DNA of 63,624 nt from Betaproteobacteria bacterium (lineage in GTDB: Bacteria > Pseudomonadota > Gammaproteobacteria > Burkholderiales > Ferrovaceae): contig JAGXAW010000005.1 in the NCBI GenBank assembly GCA_018971415.1, positions 1-63,624 of the forward strand, written 5' to 3'. Under the pieces are notes generated by a model, which was not told the origin of the DNA, searched no databases, and was given only the letters and a program-made list of their open reading frames with translations. Numbering within the stretch: position 1 is the stretch's first letter; every line of letters begins with the position of its first letter. Made by a program: the position numbers and the translations under genes. Shown here piece after piece: positions 1 to 9,443 of this stretch.

Positions 1-1808
1 AGCCAATGCACTCTACCTAAACTGGTAAAACACAGCACATGATCATGGGTATTGGCCACAAACAATCGATCAATAAAATCATCCTCTTTAGTGGCCGTAG
101 CCTGTTTTCCTCGACCACCACGTTTTTGAGCCTTGTAATCATTGATAGGTTGAGCTTTAATGTACCCATCATGTGACAAGGTCACCACCATTTCCTCTGG
201 TGTGATCAAATCTTCCATATCAATATCTTCGGTATTGACCACAATTTCACTGCGTCGTTGATCACCAAAGGATTCTTTTATTTTAACCAACTCTTCAGCA
301 ATGATTTTGGTGATTCGATGCGAGTTTGCAAGAATATCCAGAAGATCAATAATTCTCTCCATGACATCCTTGTACTCGTCGATAATCTTTTCTTGCTCTA
401 AACCAGTCAGACGTTGCAATTGCATTTCTAAAATCGCAACAGCTTGGGTCTCTGAGAGTCGGTATTGATCATTAAAGAGCCCAACATCAGCAGAGAGTCC
501 AATTGGACGAGAAGCATTTTCAGGTGCACGCTCAATCATCTCTTTAACCAATTGAGATGACCACATGGTGCCCATCAATGCTTCTTTTGCGATTTGTCGG
601 TTAGCAGAACGCTTAATGAGAGCAATAATTTCATCGACATTAGATAAAGCAACAGCGAGCCCCTCTAGGATGTGGGCGCGCTCTCTAGCCTTACCAAGTT
701 CAAAGACAGTTCTTCTAGTGATGACTTCTCGTCGATGTCTTAAGAAGGCATCTAAAAATTCTTTTAAGTTAAGTAGCTTAGGTTGGTTATCCACCAAAGC
801 CACCATGTTCATACCGAAAGATTCTTGCAGTTGTGTAAGCTTGAACAAGTTATTGAGAATAATCTCAGGCATTTCACCTTTCTTAAGCTCAATAACAATA
901 CGCATACCAGATTTGTCAGATTCATCACGTAAATCTGAAATACCTTCAATGCGTTTTTCACGGATTAATTCAGCGATTTTAATGATTAAATTCGCCTTAT
1001 TAACTTGATAAGGTAATTCATCAACGATAATTGCCTGCCGGCCATTACCCTTTTCAATATCTTCAACATGGGTTCGAGAACGCATGAGCACCCGTCCACG
1101 ACCCGTCAAATATCCTTGACGAACAGAGGCAGTACCATAAATGATGCCCCGAGTCGGAAAATCAGGGGCCGGAACAATATCAATTAGCGCTTCAATCGAA
1201 ATGTTAGGATCAGCTAAAAGAGCCAAACAAGCGTCTACCACTTCGCTTAAGTTATGAGGAGGAATGTTGGTTGCCATACCCACGGCAATCCCAGAGGAGC
1301 CGTTAACCAGCAAATTTGGAAAACGGGCCGGCAGAATCAAAGGCTCTTTTTCAGAACCGTCATAATTAGGTCCAAAATCAACAGTGTCCCGATCAATGTC
1401 AGAGAGTAACTCATGGGTAATTTTGGCCATGCGTATTTCGGTGTAACGCATAGCAGCTGGGTTATCTCCATCTACCGAACCAAAGTTACCTTGCCCATCA
1501 ATGAGCGGATAGCGTAAGGAAAAATCCTGTGCCATACGTACGATTGCATCGTACACAGCTGTGTCTCCATGGGGGTGATACTTACCAATCACATCACCCA
1601 CGATACGAGCCGACTTTTTATATGGCTTGTTAAAATCATTTGAAAGCTCATGCATGGCAAACAATACACGTCTGTGAACTGGCTTAAGACCATCTCTCAC
1701 ATCTGGCAGAGCACGCCCCACAATGACACTCATGGCATATTCCAAATAGGAACGACGCATCTCGTCTTCAAGACTTACAGGCAATGTTTCTTTGGCAAAT
1801 GAGGACAT
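1..1808 (-). CDS. gyrA: DNA gyrase subunit A, 3' end cut by window edge
   Basis: Catalytic subunit of DNA gyrase, which introduces negative supercoils by double-strand passage. Translation of the minus strand from ATG 1808 gives the winged-helix breakage-reunion domain: quinolone-determining segment with [10 protein letters not shown], the active-site tyrosine in AAMRYTEIR, the tower/coiled-coil region, and a GyrA-box-like RGGRGK near residue 561. The C-terminal beta-pinwheel is almost entirely beyond base 1. The residue at the classical Ser83 position is Thr, common outside enterobacteria, and the Asp87 equivalent is present. It is divergent from the ompA-like gene. Identity is certain; only the C-terminus is unseen. 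Confidence 0.97.
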   Translation of the reverse strand, partial: MSSFAKETLPVSLEDEMRRSYLEYAMSVIVGRALPDVRDGLKPVHRRVLFAMHELSNDFNKPYKKSARIVGDVIGKYHPHGDTAVYDAIVRMAQDFSLRYPLIDGQGNFGSVDGDNPAAMRYTEIRMAKITHELLSDIDRDTVDFGPNYDGSEKEPLILPARFPNLLVNGSSGIAVGMATNIPPHNLSEVVDACLALLADPNISIEALIDIVPAPDFPTRGIIYGTASVRQGYLTGRGRVLMRSRTHVEDIEKGNGRQAIIVDELPYQVNKANLIIKIAELIREKRIEGISDLRDESDKSGMRIVIELKKGEMPEIILNNLFKLTQLQESFGMNMVALVDNQPKLLNLKEFLDAFLRHRREVITRRTVFELGKARERAHILEGLAVALSNVDEIIALIKRSANRQIAKEALMGTMWSSQLVKEMIERAPENASRPIGLSADVGLFNDQYRLSETQAVAILEMQLQRLTGLEQEKIIDEYKDVMERIIDLLDILANSHRITKIIAEELVKIKESFGDQRRSEIVVNTEDIDMEDLITPEEMVVTLSHDGYIKAQPINDYKAQKRGGRGKQATATKEDDFIDRLFVANTHDHVLCFTSLGRVHW

Positions 1809-1896
1809 AAGAACTTACACTAATTATTTATAATTGAAATAACTGATAATTTTATCACAAAATGAAGGTCAAAAATGCTTAATCCGTTTAGTAAAA

Positions 1897-1927
1897 TTAA
1901 CAGTTTGAGCTCCAAATAACCTATAAT
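1897..1927 (+). promoter_or_regulatory. Possible sigma-70 promoter for the ompA-like gene
   Basis: A perfect TATAAT lies at 1922-1927, 29 bp before the start codon at 1956. The best -35 candidate is TTAACA at 1897-1902 with a long 19-bp spacer. The -10 is convincing and the -35 is not, so this is a tentative call from sequence alone. Confidence 0.4.
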
Positions 1928-1955
1928 AAGAGTCTAATGTAAAAGGAGATTTGTC

Positions 1956-2603
1956 ATGAGAAACCATAAACATATTTTCGCGTTGTGTGCCGCCCTGAGT
2001 TTGACTACAGGTCTAATGCTATCAAGCTTGTCACAAGCTGAAGAAAACGGGGTGTACCCAGATCATTTGCAATCAGGTTATGGCTCAATTGTGACAGATA
2101 ATTTTAATCACTGCGTCGGCCTTGGCGCCGGACAAACCGTGTCCAACAACCAGTGTGGTCCTACAGTAGCTCCTGCTGCTGAGCCAACCCCACCCATCGC
2201 TATCCCACGACCACAGGCTCACGAACCTATGGTTATGCATCACCCTGACATTACCCTGTCTGCCGATGCCTTATTTGATTTTGATAAAGCGATTCTTAAA
2301 CCCAATGGAAAAAAAGCCATTAACGCTGAATTGGCAAAAATTAAAATCCATCATCACGGAAAGAACCCAATCAAAGCGATTAAAATTGTTGGCTACACAG
2401 ATAATGTGGGCAGTAAACAATACAACCTCAAATTGTCATTAAAACGTGCTCAGGCTGTCAAAGCATACTTAGTTAAAAAAGGCCTTAACGCAAAAATTAT
2501 TAGCGTCAGTGGATTAGGTATGGCAGACCCTGTTGCAACCAACAGTACAAAAGCTGGCAGGGCTAAAAACCGTCGTGCTGAAATTTATATCACCTACAGA
2601 TAA
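1956..2603 (+). CDS. OmpA-family outer-membrane/peptidoglycan-binding protein
   Basis: A 215-residue secreted protein with a signal peptide (cleavage likely after Ala28, SQA) and a C-terminal OmpA-like domain, about residues 95-212. That domain carries the beginning LFDFDK, the GYTDNVGS segment and the peptidoglycan-contact stretch NRRAEIYI. There is no room for an eight-strand barrel: the N-terminal part is a short, proline-rich linker with two cysteines. It probably tethers envelope to peptidoglycan. A strong AAAGGAG Shine-Dalgarno precedes ATG 1956. The position between gyrA and ubiG is typical of Betaproteobacteria. Exact subtype not assigned. Confidence 0.92.
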   Translation: MRNHKHIFALCAALSLTTGLMLSSLSQAEENGVYPDHLQSGYGSIVTDNFNHCVGLGAGQTVSNNQCGPTVAPAAEPTPPIAIPRPQAHEPMVMHHPDITLSADALFDFDKAILKPNGKKAINAELAKIKIHHHGKNPIKAIKIVGYTDNVGSKQYNLKLSLKRAQAVKAYLVKKGLNAKIISVSGLGMADPVATNSTKAGRAKNRRAEIYITYR

Positions 2604-2616
2604 AGAAAATAAAATT

Positions 2617-3315
2617 ATGTCAGCCAACCACGACCCAGTTGAATTACAAAAGTTTAGCGCTCTCGCACATCGTTGGTGGGATCCTAATAGCGAGTTTAAA
2701 CCTTTACACGCTATTAATCCTTTACGCCTCAATTGGATTAATTCTTTGGCGTCCTTATCCAATAAAAAAGTGTTGGACGTGGGTTGTGGTGGCGGAATTT
2801 TGGCGGAATCGATGGCGCAACGTGGCGCCCAAGTCACTGGAATCGACTTGGCTGAAAAGTCACTTTCAGTGGCTACTCTGCATGGATTGGAAAGTGGCGT
2901 TAAAGTTGATTATCAGATGATATCAGCAGAATCACTCGCTGAGAGCGCCCCCCAATCTTTTGATGTGGTCACTTGCATGGAAATGCTAGAACACGTCCCT
3001 GATCCTAAAAGCACTGTTCACGCCTGCTCGAAACTCGTTAAAAGTGGCGGCCATGTTTTCTTTTCAACCATTAACCGTAATCCAAAATCCTACTTGTTTG
3101 CCATCCTAGGCGCTGAATATATTTTAAAATTACTGCCTAAAGGGACTCATGATTACGAAAAATTCATCAAACCCTCAGAATTAGCAAGTTTCGCACGCGA
3201 AGCAGGCCTCGAAGTTAGAGAATACATCGGCTTGAGTTATAACCCCTTAACGCGGGTTTACGCTAACACATCTAATATCAATGTGAACTATGCTGTTCAC
3301 TGTGTTAAACCGTGA
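2617..3315 (+). CDS. ubiG: Ubiquinone biosynthesis O-methyltransferase UbiG
   Basis: SAM-dependent methyltransferase that carries out both O-methylations of ubiquinone biosynthesis. The start at ATG 2617 (MSANHDP) gives 232 residues, the usual size; a longer frame open from 2533 would overlap the ompA-like gene and lacks support. Motif [10 protein letters not shown], is at residues 52-60, and the ubiquinone-type signatures RWWDP near residue 19 and STINRNPKS are present. The stop overlaps the GTG start of gph by four bases, so the two are translationally coupled. Confidence 0.95.
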   Translation: MSANHDPVELQKFSALAHRWWDPNSEFKPLHAINPLRLNWINSLASLSNKKVLDVGCGGGILAESMAQRGAQVTGIDLAEKSLSVATLHGLESGVKVDYQMISAESLAESAPQSFDVVTCMEMLEHVPDPKSTVHACSKLVKSGGHVFFSTINRNPKSYLFAILGAEYILKLLPKGTHDYEKFIKPSELASFAREAGLEVREYIGLSYNPLTRVYANTSNINVNYAVHCVKP

Positions 3316-3971
3316 TAAAAGGCGTTCTGTTTGATTTAGATGGGACCTTGGCAGATACTGCACCAGATCTTGCCAGAGTCACTAACCTATTGCTTGAACA
3401 ATATGGGAACCCCACACTTCCCCTTGAAAAATTAAGGCCCAGAGCCTCTCAAGGCGCCAGAGGCTTAATTGAGGAAGGCTTTAAAATCAGTGCATCAGAT
3501 CCTTTTTTTGATGAACTAAAGGAACAATTTTTCACTCTGTACCAAAATAATTTGTGTCTCCACACCAGATTATTCGATGGCGTCCCTGCCTTATTGGACT
3601 ACCTGGATTCACACCATATTCCATGGGGCATTGTGACCAATAAGTTCAAACGCTTTACAGATCCCTTGGTGTCACAATTAGGACTTGCACAGCGCAGTGG
3701 CTGTGTCGTCAGTGGAGATACTTTTCCAAGACCCAAACCCTTTCCAGATCCCTTATTGGGTGCCTCAGAGCTGCTAGACATGTCGCCTGATAACCTCGCT
3801 TATGTGGGCGATGATGAACGGGATATGCTTGCAGCCCAAGCGGCAGGAATGAGTGGCATTATTGCCAGATATGGTTATCTGGGATCTGCCACACCTCCCC
3901 ACGAATGGCCACACAATGCCATCATAGACCACCCCGAAGAAGTTATTCGATTCATTCACTATTTGCAATAA
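3312..3971 (+). CDS. gph: Phosphoglycolate phosphatase (HAD superfamily)
   Basis: Dephosphorylates 2-phosphoglycolate to glycolate; the window also encodes glycolate oxidase GlcDEF, so the product has a local oxidation route. A 219-residue HAD hydrolase with motif I DLDGT at residues 8-12 (Asp8 nucleophile), the VTNK motif II, a lysine in PRPKPFPDP (motif III) and YVGDDERD as motif IV. The GTG start at 3312 lies inside the ubiG stop region. Related HAD phosphatases share this fold, but the ubiG-gph linkage is standard. Confidence 0.9.
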   Translation: MIKGVLFDLDGTLADTAPDLARVTNLLLEQYGNPTLPLEKLRPRASQGARGLIEEGFKISASDPFFDELKEQFFTLYQNNLCLHTRLFDGVPALLDYLDSHHIPWGIVTNKFKRFTDPLVSQLGLAQRSGCVVSGDTFPRPKPFPDPLLGASELLDMSPDNLAYVGDDERDMLAAQAAGMSGIIARYGYLGSATPPHEWPHNAIIDHPEEVIRFIHYLQ

Positions 3972-3974
3972 ACA

Positions 3975-5228
3975 ATGATAAAGACACCTGAATTACTCGC
4001 CCCCGTTGGCTCACTCGATATGCTTGAAACCGCTTTTAGATATGGAGCGGATGCGATTTATGCTGGGCAACCACGTTATAGTTTAAGAGTACGAAACAAC
4101 AGTTTTGGTAAATTAGACAATCTCGCTCTTGGCATACAAAGGGCCCATGAACTGAATAAAAAGTTTTATTTGGTCAGTAACATACTGCCTCACAATGCCA
4201 AAATCAAAACCTATATTGAAGACATTACGCCAGTCATTGCCTTAAAACCGGATGCTTTAATCATGGCAGATCCTGGCATGATTATGATGATTCGAGAAAC
4301 CTGGCCTGATATGCCAGTGCATTTATCGGTCCAAGCCAATACATTAAACTATGCCGCTGTGCGCTTTTGGCATTCTATGGGAATCAGTCGTATTATTTTA
4401 TCCCGCGAACTCTCAATAGAAGAAATTGAAGAAATCCGTCAAGAATGTCCTGAAATGGAACTTGAAGTCTTTATTCACGGCGCCTTATGTATCGCCTATT
4501 CTGGACGCTGCCTACTCTCCGGTTATTTTAATCATCGTGATCCTAATCAAGGGACCTGTACCAACTCTTGTCGCTGGGACTACAAAGTCCATACCGCTCA
4601 AGAAAATGGTGAGGGTGATGTCTACTTGATTGAAGAAGCTAACCGTCCAGGGCAACTGATGCCCATCGAGGAAGATGAGCACGGCACTTATATCCTCAAT
4701 TCAAAGGATTTACGGGCCATTGAACATGTTGGAAGACTTGCTAAAATCGGCGTTGATTCACTGAAGATCGAAGGACGCACCAAGTCTCCCTATTATGTTG
4801 CCAGGACTTGCCAGGCATATCGACAAGCTATTGATGATGCGGTGATGGGCAAAGAACTGGATCCCACATTATTAAGCTCTCTTGAAGGCTTGGCTAACCG
4901 AGGATATACCAACGGCTTTTATGAACGCCATCCCGACCAAGAAACACAAAATTATCTTCGTGGCCATTCCGAATCAAATCGAAATTTATATGTTGGCGAT
5001 ATTGTGGGTTACGATGATTCAGGCTGGGCGAAGATCGCTGTAAAAAACCGCTTTTCAGTGGGGGATCGTATTGAAATAGTTGACCCCAAAGGAAACCAAA
5101 GTTTTACTATTGATGCGATGCGCAACCTTGAGGGTGAATCCACTACTGTGGCACCAGGAAGCGGTCATACCGTCTTGATTCCGCTTCCTGCCGGTTTAGA
5201 TAATTGTTTTGTGGCCCGCTTTGTTTAG
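3975..5228 (+). CDS. trhP: U32 peptidase-like tRNA hydroxylation protein TrhP (YegQ)
   Basis: A 417-residue member of the U32 family. YegQ/TrhP is known for prephenate-dependent 5-hydroxyuridine formation at tRNA position 34, despite the historical peptidase label. The N-terminal sequence ELLAPVGSLDML and the conserved cysteine set C172, C179, C195, C199 (in CIAYSGRC and GTCTNSC) support the family and probably form a metal or iron-sulfur site. The gene starts three bases after gph, so it belongs to the ubiG-gph transcript. Choice of TrhP over other U32 paralogues is by length and sequence. Confidence 0.88.
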   Translation: MIKTPELLAPVGSLDMLETAFRYGADAIYAGQPRYSLRVRNNSFGKLDNLALGIQRAHELNKKFYLVSNILPHNAKIKTYIEDITPVIALKPDALIMADPGMIMMIRETWPDMPVHLSVQANTLNYAAVRFWHSMGISRIILSRELSIEEIEEIRQECPEMELEVFIHGALCIAYSGRCLLSGYFNHRDPNQGTCTNSCRWDYKVHTAQENGEGDVYLIEEANRPGQLMPIEEDEHGTYILNSKDLRAIEHVGRLAKIGVDSLKIEGRTKSPYYVARTCQAYRQAIDDAVMGKELDPTLLSSLEGLANRGYTNGFYERHPDQETQNYLRGHSESNRNLYVGDIVGYDDSGWAKIAVKNRFSVGDRIEIVDPKGNQSFTIDAMRNLEGESTTVAPGSGHTVLIPLPAGLDNCFVARFV

Positions 5229-5420
5229 CTACTTTTTAAGTGGACAAGTTCTAAAGCCAATGAGTTGATACAAGCCGCACCAACCTATTAAACCAGTTAA
5301 CATCAAAGGCAGGCCGAGCCATCCCCAAATGCCAATTTTACCGGTAGCTGAGGCCGCTAATAAGACTGCTCCAATAATGACGCGTATAACGCGATCGAGT
5401 GTTCCCACATTGCCTGACAT
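5229..5420 (-). CDS. Small inner-membrane protein, DUF2892/YgaP-type
   Basis: About 63 residues with two hydrophobic helices, VIRVIIGAVLLAASATG and WGWLGLPLMLTGLIGWCGLY, ending in a cytoplasmic-type CPLKK tail. This matches the DUF2892 domain that forms the membrane anchor of the rhodanese YgaP. I place the start at ATG 5420 (or the adjacent 5423), preceded by AAGGAG, rather than at 5447. It is last in the minus run after tusA, dsrE-like and cobA, hinting at a link with sulfur transfer at the membrane. The function is inference. Confidence 0.8.
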   Translation of the reverse strand: MSGNVGTLDRVIRVIIGAVLLAASATGKIGIWGWLGLPLMLTGLIGWCGLYQLIGFRTCPLKK

Positions 5421-5456
5421 CATAGATCTCCTTAAGTGAGTAAACAATTTATTTCC

Positions 5457-6209
5457 TTAAACATGCCCAAACCAACTGAGTTTTTGCTGTAACTCCACAA
5501 CCGTTCCAATAATGATCAGAGTTGGTGACGTTAATTTGTGTTCCAGGCTGGCTCGATGGAGTTCTTTAACCACTGTTGTCACAACTTTTTGCTTGTCCCT
5601 CGTCCCCTGCTCAATCAGTGCAGCAGGCATGTTAGGCTTCATACCAGCCTCTAATAACTGTACCACCAATCTGTCCAAACCATGTAACCCCATATAAATG
5701 ACTACGGTTTGTCTTTCACGCACGATGGCTGGCCAATCTAAATCAAAGGAGCCCTCTCTTAAATGGGCGGTAACCAGTAAACAAGACTGAGCATGCTCTC
5801 GATGTGTTAGGGGAATGCCTGCAAAAGCGGCAACCCCATTTGCGGCAGAAATACCTGGTATAACTTCAAAGGCAATACCCTGCTCTTTGAGTGTTTCAAT
5901 CTCCTCCCCACCGCGACCAAAAATAAAAGGGTCTCCCCCCTTAAGACGCAGTACTTTTTTACCTTCTAGAGCGAGAGCAACTAATCTCTGATTAATTTCT
6001 AATTGGGGGACGGGATGAAAACTGCGTTGTTTGCCGACGTTTTCTACCACCACATGACGGGGAATCAAATCAAGAATATCTTGGGATACCAGTTGATCAT
6101 ACAGAACCACATCACAGGTTTGAAGAAGTCTTAGAGCACGAAGGGTCAGTAAATCAACATTACCAGGACCTGCACCAACGAGATAGACTATTCCTTTAGC
6201 CTCATTCAT
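5457..6209 (-). CDS. cobA: Uroporphyrinogen-III C-methyltransferase (SUMT)
   Basis: Transfers two methyl groups from SAM to uroporphyrinogen III, giving precorrin-2 for sirohaem or cobalamin. The 250-residue single-domain enzyme has the VGAGPGNVDLLT P-loop-like motif at residues 11-22, GGDPFIFGRGGEE at 91-103, the ISAANGVAAFAGIPLTHR segment, and the late LIEQGTR motif. There is no CysG-type dehydrogenase domain, so dehydrogenation/chelation must be encoded elsewhere. It starts six bases after the dsrE-like stop and is probably cotranscribed with it. Confidence 0.94.
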   Translation of the reverse strand: MNEAKGIVYLVGAGPGNVDLLTLRALRLLQTCDVVLYDQLVSQDILDLIPRHVVVENVGKQRSFHPVPQLEINQRLVALALEGKKVLRLKGGDPFIFGRGGEEIETLKEQGIAFEVIPGISAANGVAAFAGIPLTHREHAQSCLLVTAHLREGSFDLDWPAIVRERQTVVIYMGLHGLDRLVVQLLEAGMKPNMPAALIEQGTRDKQKVVTTVVKELHRASLEHKLTSPTLIIIGTVVELQQKLSWFGHV

Positions 6210-6215
6210 TGATCT

Positions 6216-6680
6216 TTATACAAAGAGACTGACATTCGAGTCACCGGCAAAATCCAAATAAGTGGCAGCGCCACCATACTCGATGCCCTCAATTAAATCG
6301 TCACGTTTAAAATCAAATAAATCTAAAGTCATTTGGCAGGCAATTAATATAACCCCGGCTTCAAGGCACATGTCTCTTAGTTCCTCAAGACTCGCTACCC
6401 CTTTTTTCTTTAATTTATCCTTCATCATCATGGTCGCCATTGACTCCATACCAGGAATCACCTGTACTAGGCTTGGCATGGGAACTGGCATAGGCATAGC
6501 AGGGTTACCTAATGGACTGATTTTCACATCAGACAAGTCTTTTTTAAGTAACTGAAGCCCGTAAAAAGTAAAAAACACCTTTACTTCGAAACCCAATGCT
6601 GCAGCAGTGGAGGCGAGAATAAAGGGAGGATACGCCATATCAAGCGTACCCTTACTGGCAATAATAGCCATTTTTTTCAT
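6216..6680 (-). CDS. DsrE/DsrF family sulfur-carrier-type protein (DsrE2-like)
   Basis: A 154-residue protein of the DsrE superfamily, beginning MKKMAIIASKGTLDMAYPP and containing two cysteines, C105 (RDMC) and C115 (IACQM), the latter in the position typical of DsrE sulfur acceptors. A methionine/proline-rich loop lies at residues 60-90. Proteins of this type exchange persulfide sulfur with TusA, and the tusA gene lies ten bases upstream in the same transcript. The DsrE2 assignment is by length and tusA linkage; a direct role in sulfur oxidation is not shown. Confidence 0.85.
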   Translation of the reverse strand: MKKMAIIASKGTLDMAYPPFILASTAAALGFEVKVFFTFYGLQLLKKDLSDVKISPLGNPAMPMPVPMPSLVQVIPGMESMATMMMKDKLKKKGVASLEELRDMCLEAGVILIACQMTLDLFDFKRDDLIEGIEYGGAATYLDFAGDSNVSLFV

Positions 6681-6689
6681 AAAAAATCC

Positions 6690-6917
6690 TTATTTTTTCT
6701 TAAAAACAAAAGTATATTCGCCGTTCATTTCGGAGGTCTCAATCAATTCATGACCGGTTTGATTTGAAAAAGCTTGCATGTCTTTGGGGGCACCACTGTC
6801 CGTTGCGATCACTTTTAATAACTCACCGGAACTCATATCAGAGAGCGTTTTCTTGGTACGCAAAATAGGCAATGGACAGCTTAAACCGCGCGCATCTAAT
6901 TCTTTATCGATATTCAT
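6690..6917 (-). CDS. tusA: Sulfur carrier protein TusA
   Basis: A 75-residue TusA/SirA-family carrier with the invariant Cys-Pro-x-Pro, C14-P-L-P17 in ARGLSCPLPILRTKK, whose cysteine holds a persulfide. Family roles include tRNA 2-thiouridylation and sulfur relay to molybdenum-cofactor or sulfur-oxidation proteins. It lies two bases after the quinone oxidoreductase stop and directly before the dsrE-like gene. Pairing with DsrE and CobA suggests a dedicated sulfur-relay role rather than tRNA thiolation alone; this is inference. Confidence 0.93.
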   Translation of the reverse strand: MNIDKELDARGLSCPLPILRTKKTLSDMSSGELLKVIATDSGAPKDMQAFSNQTGHELIETSEMNGEYTFVFKKK

Positions 6918-6919
6918 AA

Positions 6920-7894
6920 TTACACCGTAAAAATTGTTGAACCAGTGGTTTTTCTTGCCTCTAAATCGCGATGTGCTTGTGCCGCATCTTTTAGAGGGTA
7001 GCGTTGATTCACATTAATTTTAACTATTCCTTTACCCACCACATCAAAGAGTTCCTGCGCCCCTGCCACAAGATCTTCTCTTTTCGCCGTGTAAGTCGCG
7101 AGTGTTGGACGTGTGATGAAAAGGGAACCCTTAACTGACAACTGTCCTAAATCAAAAGGTGGGACATTGCCAGATGACTGACCAAATAAAACCAAAAGAC
7201 CTAAGGGCGCCAAGCAATCTAAAGACTTCATAAAGGTATCTTTACCCACTGAGTCATAAACAACAGGGACTTTTTGACCGTTGGTGATCTCCATAACTCT
7301 TTGATGAAAATCTTCTTTGGTATAAACAATTGGGTAATCACAACCAAACTGTCGGGCTAACTCAGCCTTCTCTTCACTGCCCACTGTCCCAATCACCTTC
7401 ACGCCAAGATACTTGGCCCATTGACACAGAATCAGTCCAACTCCTCCCGCTGCCGCGTGAACCAGTATGGTGTCCCCAGCTTTAACGGGATAAGTACGTC
7501 TTAGTAAGTACTGAGCTGTCAGACCTTGTAGCATCATGGCAGCACCTTGCTCATCACTAATTGTGTTGGGTAACTTAACTACCCGGTCAGCAGGCATAAT
7601 TCTTTCTTCAGCATAAGCTCCCAAAGGTCCCGATGCATAGGCTACTCGATCGCCAACAACCAAGTCGTTGACAGCCTCCCCTACCGCCGTTACTACGCCG
7701 GCTGCTTCCAACCCTGGTATGGCAGGCAAAGGGGCTGGATAAAGCCCAGTACGATGATATACATCAATGTAATTAAGCCCCACAGCAGTGTGTCTTAGTC
7801 TGACTTCACCTTTGCTAGGGTGACCGACCTCAACTTCTTGCCATTTCAACACATCAGGGCCGCCTGGTTGATCAAATCTTATTGCATGTGGCAT
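6920..7894 (-). CDS. NADPH:quinone oxidoreductase, zinc-free MDR family
   Basis: A 324-residue medium-chain reductase of the Qor class: GroES-like N-terminal domain (GLNYIDVYHRTGLYP), then a Rossmann domain with VHAAAGGVGLILCQWAK for NADPH. Catalytic-zinc cysteines are absent, as in quinone oxidoreductases. The frame extends to 7984, but ATG 7894 (MPHAIRF) has a GAGG ribosome site and avoids overlapping sfsA. It is followed at once by tusA. QorA-like substrate use (quinones, enals) is a family expectation. Confidence 0.9.
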   Translation of the reverse strand: MPHAIRFDQPGGPDVLKWQEVEVGHPSKGEVRLRHTAVGLNYIDVYHRTGLYPAPLPAIPGLEAAGVVTAVGEAVNDLVVGDRVAYASGPLGAYAEERIMPADRVVKLPNTISDEQGAAMMLQGLTAQYLLRRTYPVKAGDTILVHAAAGGVGLILCQWAKYLGVKVIGTVGSEEKAELARQFGCDYPIVYTKEDFHQRVMEITNGQKVPVVYDSVGKDTFMKSLDCLAPLGLLVLFGQSSGNVPPFDLGQLSVKGSLFITRPTLATYTAKREDLVAGAQELFDVVGKGIVKINVNQRYPLKDAAQAHRDLEARKTTGSTIFTV

Positions 7895-7931
7895 AACATA
7901 CCTCAGTTTATTTAACGATTGAATTATACTA

Positions 7932-8642
7932 TTACAACGCACATCTGACAGGTAACTCACGCACCAAATGGACAGAGGTGTCACTTAAATCAGCACCTAA
8001 AGCGTAGAGTTCAACACCCTGTCTTTGAGCATCTCTAAGCGCTTTGGCATAGACGGGATCGATATGTTCTGCAGGCTGAACTTCAGTCACATCTGAGCGT
8101 TGTACGCAAAAAATAATAGCAGCACGCGCTCCCTCTTCAATAATTCTCACTAACTCGCGACAATGTTTTGTCGCTCTCTCACTGGGCGCGTCAGGGAAAA
8201 ACCCAATACCGTTTTCTACCGCAGCGGTCACATTTTTAACTTCAACAAAACAACGGTTATTAAAGTCATCGGTTAATAACCAATCAATACGGCTATTTTC
8301 TTGTCCATACTTAACTTCAGCTTGCATCGATTTAAACGATTTAAATGAAGGCAGTAAACCTCCCTTTAAAGATTCACCAACCAATTGGTTAGCAATGTGC
8401 GTATTCACTCCCACTCGGCCTGTTGGCAGGATAACCTGTTCAAGGGTGTAGCGGTATTTTCTCTGATCATTGAGTGAATCTGACAATCTGACGGGTAAAC
8501 CTGGATCCACACAGCCCATCAGTGAACCTGTATTGGGAACATGGACTGTCAGTGGCGTCCCATCGTCTAAAACCACATCCGCTAAAAAACGCTTATAGCG
8601 TTTCACTAAGCTTGCTGATATTAAAGAGTGTGAATAATTCAT
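7932..8642 (-). CDS. sfsA: SfsA family protein (sugar fermentation stimulation)
   Basis: A 236-residue SfsA homologue with the characteristic HVPNTGSLMGCVDPG segment near residue 35, the nuclease-like IDWLLTDD and CFVEVKNVT motifs, and FPDAPSERATKHCREL. SfsA was named from an effect on maltose metabolism in E. coli; the fold suggests nucleic-acid binding, and the biochemical role is unsettled. It starts two bases after the pirin stop and probably shares its transcript. Confidence 0.92.
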   Translation of the reverse strand: MNYSHSLISASLVKRYKRFLADVVLDDGTPLTVHVPNTGSLMGCVDPGLPVRLSDSLNDQRKYRYTLEQVILPTGRVGVNTHIANQLVGESLKGGLLPSFKSFKSMQAEVKYGQENSRIDWLLTDDFNNRCFVEVKNVTAAVENGIGFFPDAPSERATKHCRELVRIIEEGARAAIIFCVQRSDVTEVQPAEHIDPVYAKALRDAQRQGVELYALGADLSDTSVHLVRELPVRCAL

Positions 8643-8644
8643 GT

Positions 8645-9346
8645 TTAATGAGGTAAATCAAATAATATACATTGACTGTCGGTTTTCGCCTGAAGTATTA
8701 ACTGGTTTTCACCCTCAACTTTCATTGCATCGCCGCTCTGAAGTGGATGGTTGTTAATATCAAGATGACCGTCTATCACATGAAGATAAGCTTTTCTAGC
8801 AGGATTAAGCTCATGGTGTAACTTTGATCCTGCGCTTAATTTGCTCCTAAAGAGTTTTATGTCTTGATGAATAATGACAGACCCCTCCTCCCCATGACGA
8901 GAGGCCAGCAATAGGAATTGATTTAAATAGTTTTGTTCACTAAAACTCTTTTGCTCGTACCCAGGCTCAAGACCGCGCTGTTCAGGTAATAGCCAGATTT
9001 GTAATAAATGGACCGGATTGGTTGATGAGGGATTAATTTCACTATGGGTAACGCCCCGACCAGCCGTCATCCTTTGCACATCACCTGGACGAATCACGGA
9101 ACCATTACCCATACTGTCCTTATGTTGTAACTCCCCGGATAAAATGATAGTGACAATCTCCATGTCTCGGTGAGGATGCGTACCAAACCCCGTACCAGGC
9201 GCCACTCGGTCCTCATTGATGACACGTAACACACTAAAGCCCATATGCTGGGGATCATAATAATCTGCAAAAGAAAAGCTGTGATATGAGTCCAACCAGC
9301 CATGGTTAAAATGACCACGGTCTTCACTTTTACGGATAGCGAACAT
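8645..9346 (-). CDS. Pirin family bicupin protein (YhhW-like)
   Basis: A 233-residue pirin with the N-terminal cupin metal motif spread over GTHPHRDMEIVTIILSGELQHKDSMG, where the two histidines, a later histidine and a glutamate form the expected iron site, and a second degenerate cupin. YhhW-type pirins have quercetin 2,3-dioxygenase activity in vitro; the physiological role is unclear. First gene of the minus run; its upstream region (9347-9443) is shared divergently with gluQ and holds an AT-only inverted repeat. Confidence 0.92.
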   Translation of the reverse strand: MFAIRKSEDRGHFNHGWLDSYHSFSFADYYDPQHMGFSVLRVINEDRVAPGTGFGTHPHRDMEIVTIILSGELQHKDSMGNGSVIRPGDVQRMTAGRGVTHSEINPSSTNPVHLLQIWLLPEQRGLEPGYEQKSFSEQNYLNQFLLLASRHGEEGSVIIHQDIKLFRSKLSAGSKLHHELNPARKAYLHVIDGHLDINNHPLQSGDAMKVEGENQLILQAKTDSQCILFDLPH

Positions 9347-9369
9347 AATTGAATGATTCCTAATAAATA

Positions 9370-9390
9370 TTTTATTATTCTATAATAAAA
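9370..9390. promoter_or_regulatory. AT-only inverted repeat between pirin and gluQ
   Basis: Two perfect 9-base arms, TTTTATTAT (9370-9378) and ATAATAAAA (9382-9390), separated by TCT, lie in the 97-bp divergent spacer. The site could be an operator for pirin or simply fortuitous symmetry in AT-rich promoter DNA, which readily yields palindromes. Confidence 0.3.
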
Positions 9391-9443
9391 AACAATATTA
9401 TTCTTTTTGTATTCGATATTGTCATCGCTGTTTTCAATGCCCT

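Noticed and set aside
565-1008. 147-codon plus-strand ORF
   Set aside because: Lies wholly inside gyrA on the other strand and has no domain-like sequence.
6210-6216. Cobalamin or other riboswitch before cobA
   Set aside because: The gap to the upstream gene is a few bases, with no space for a leader element.
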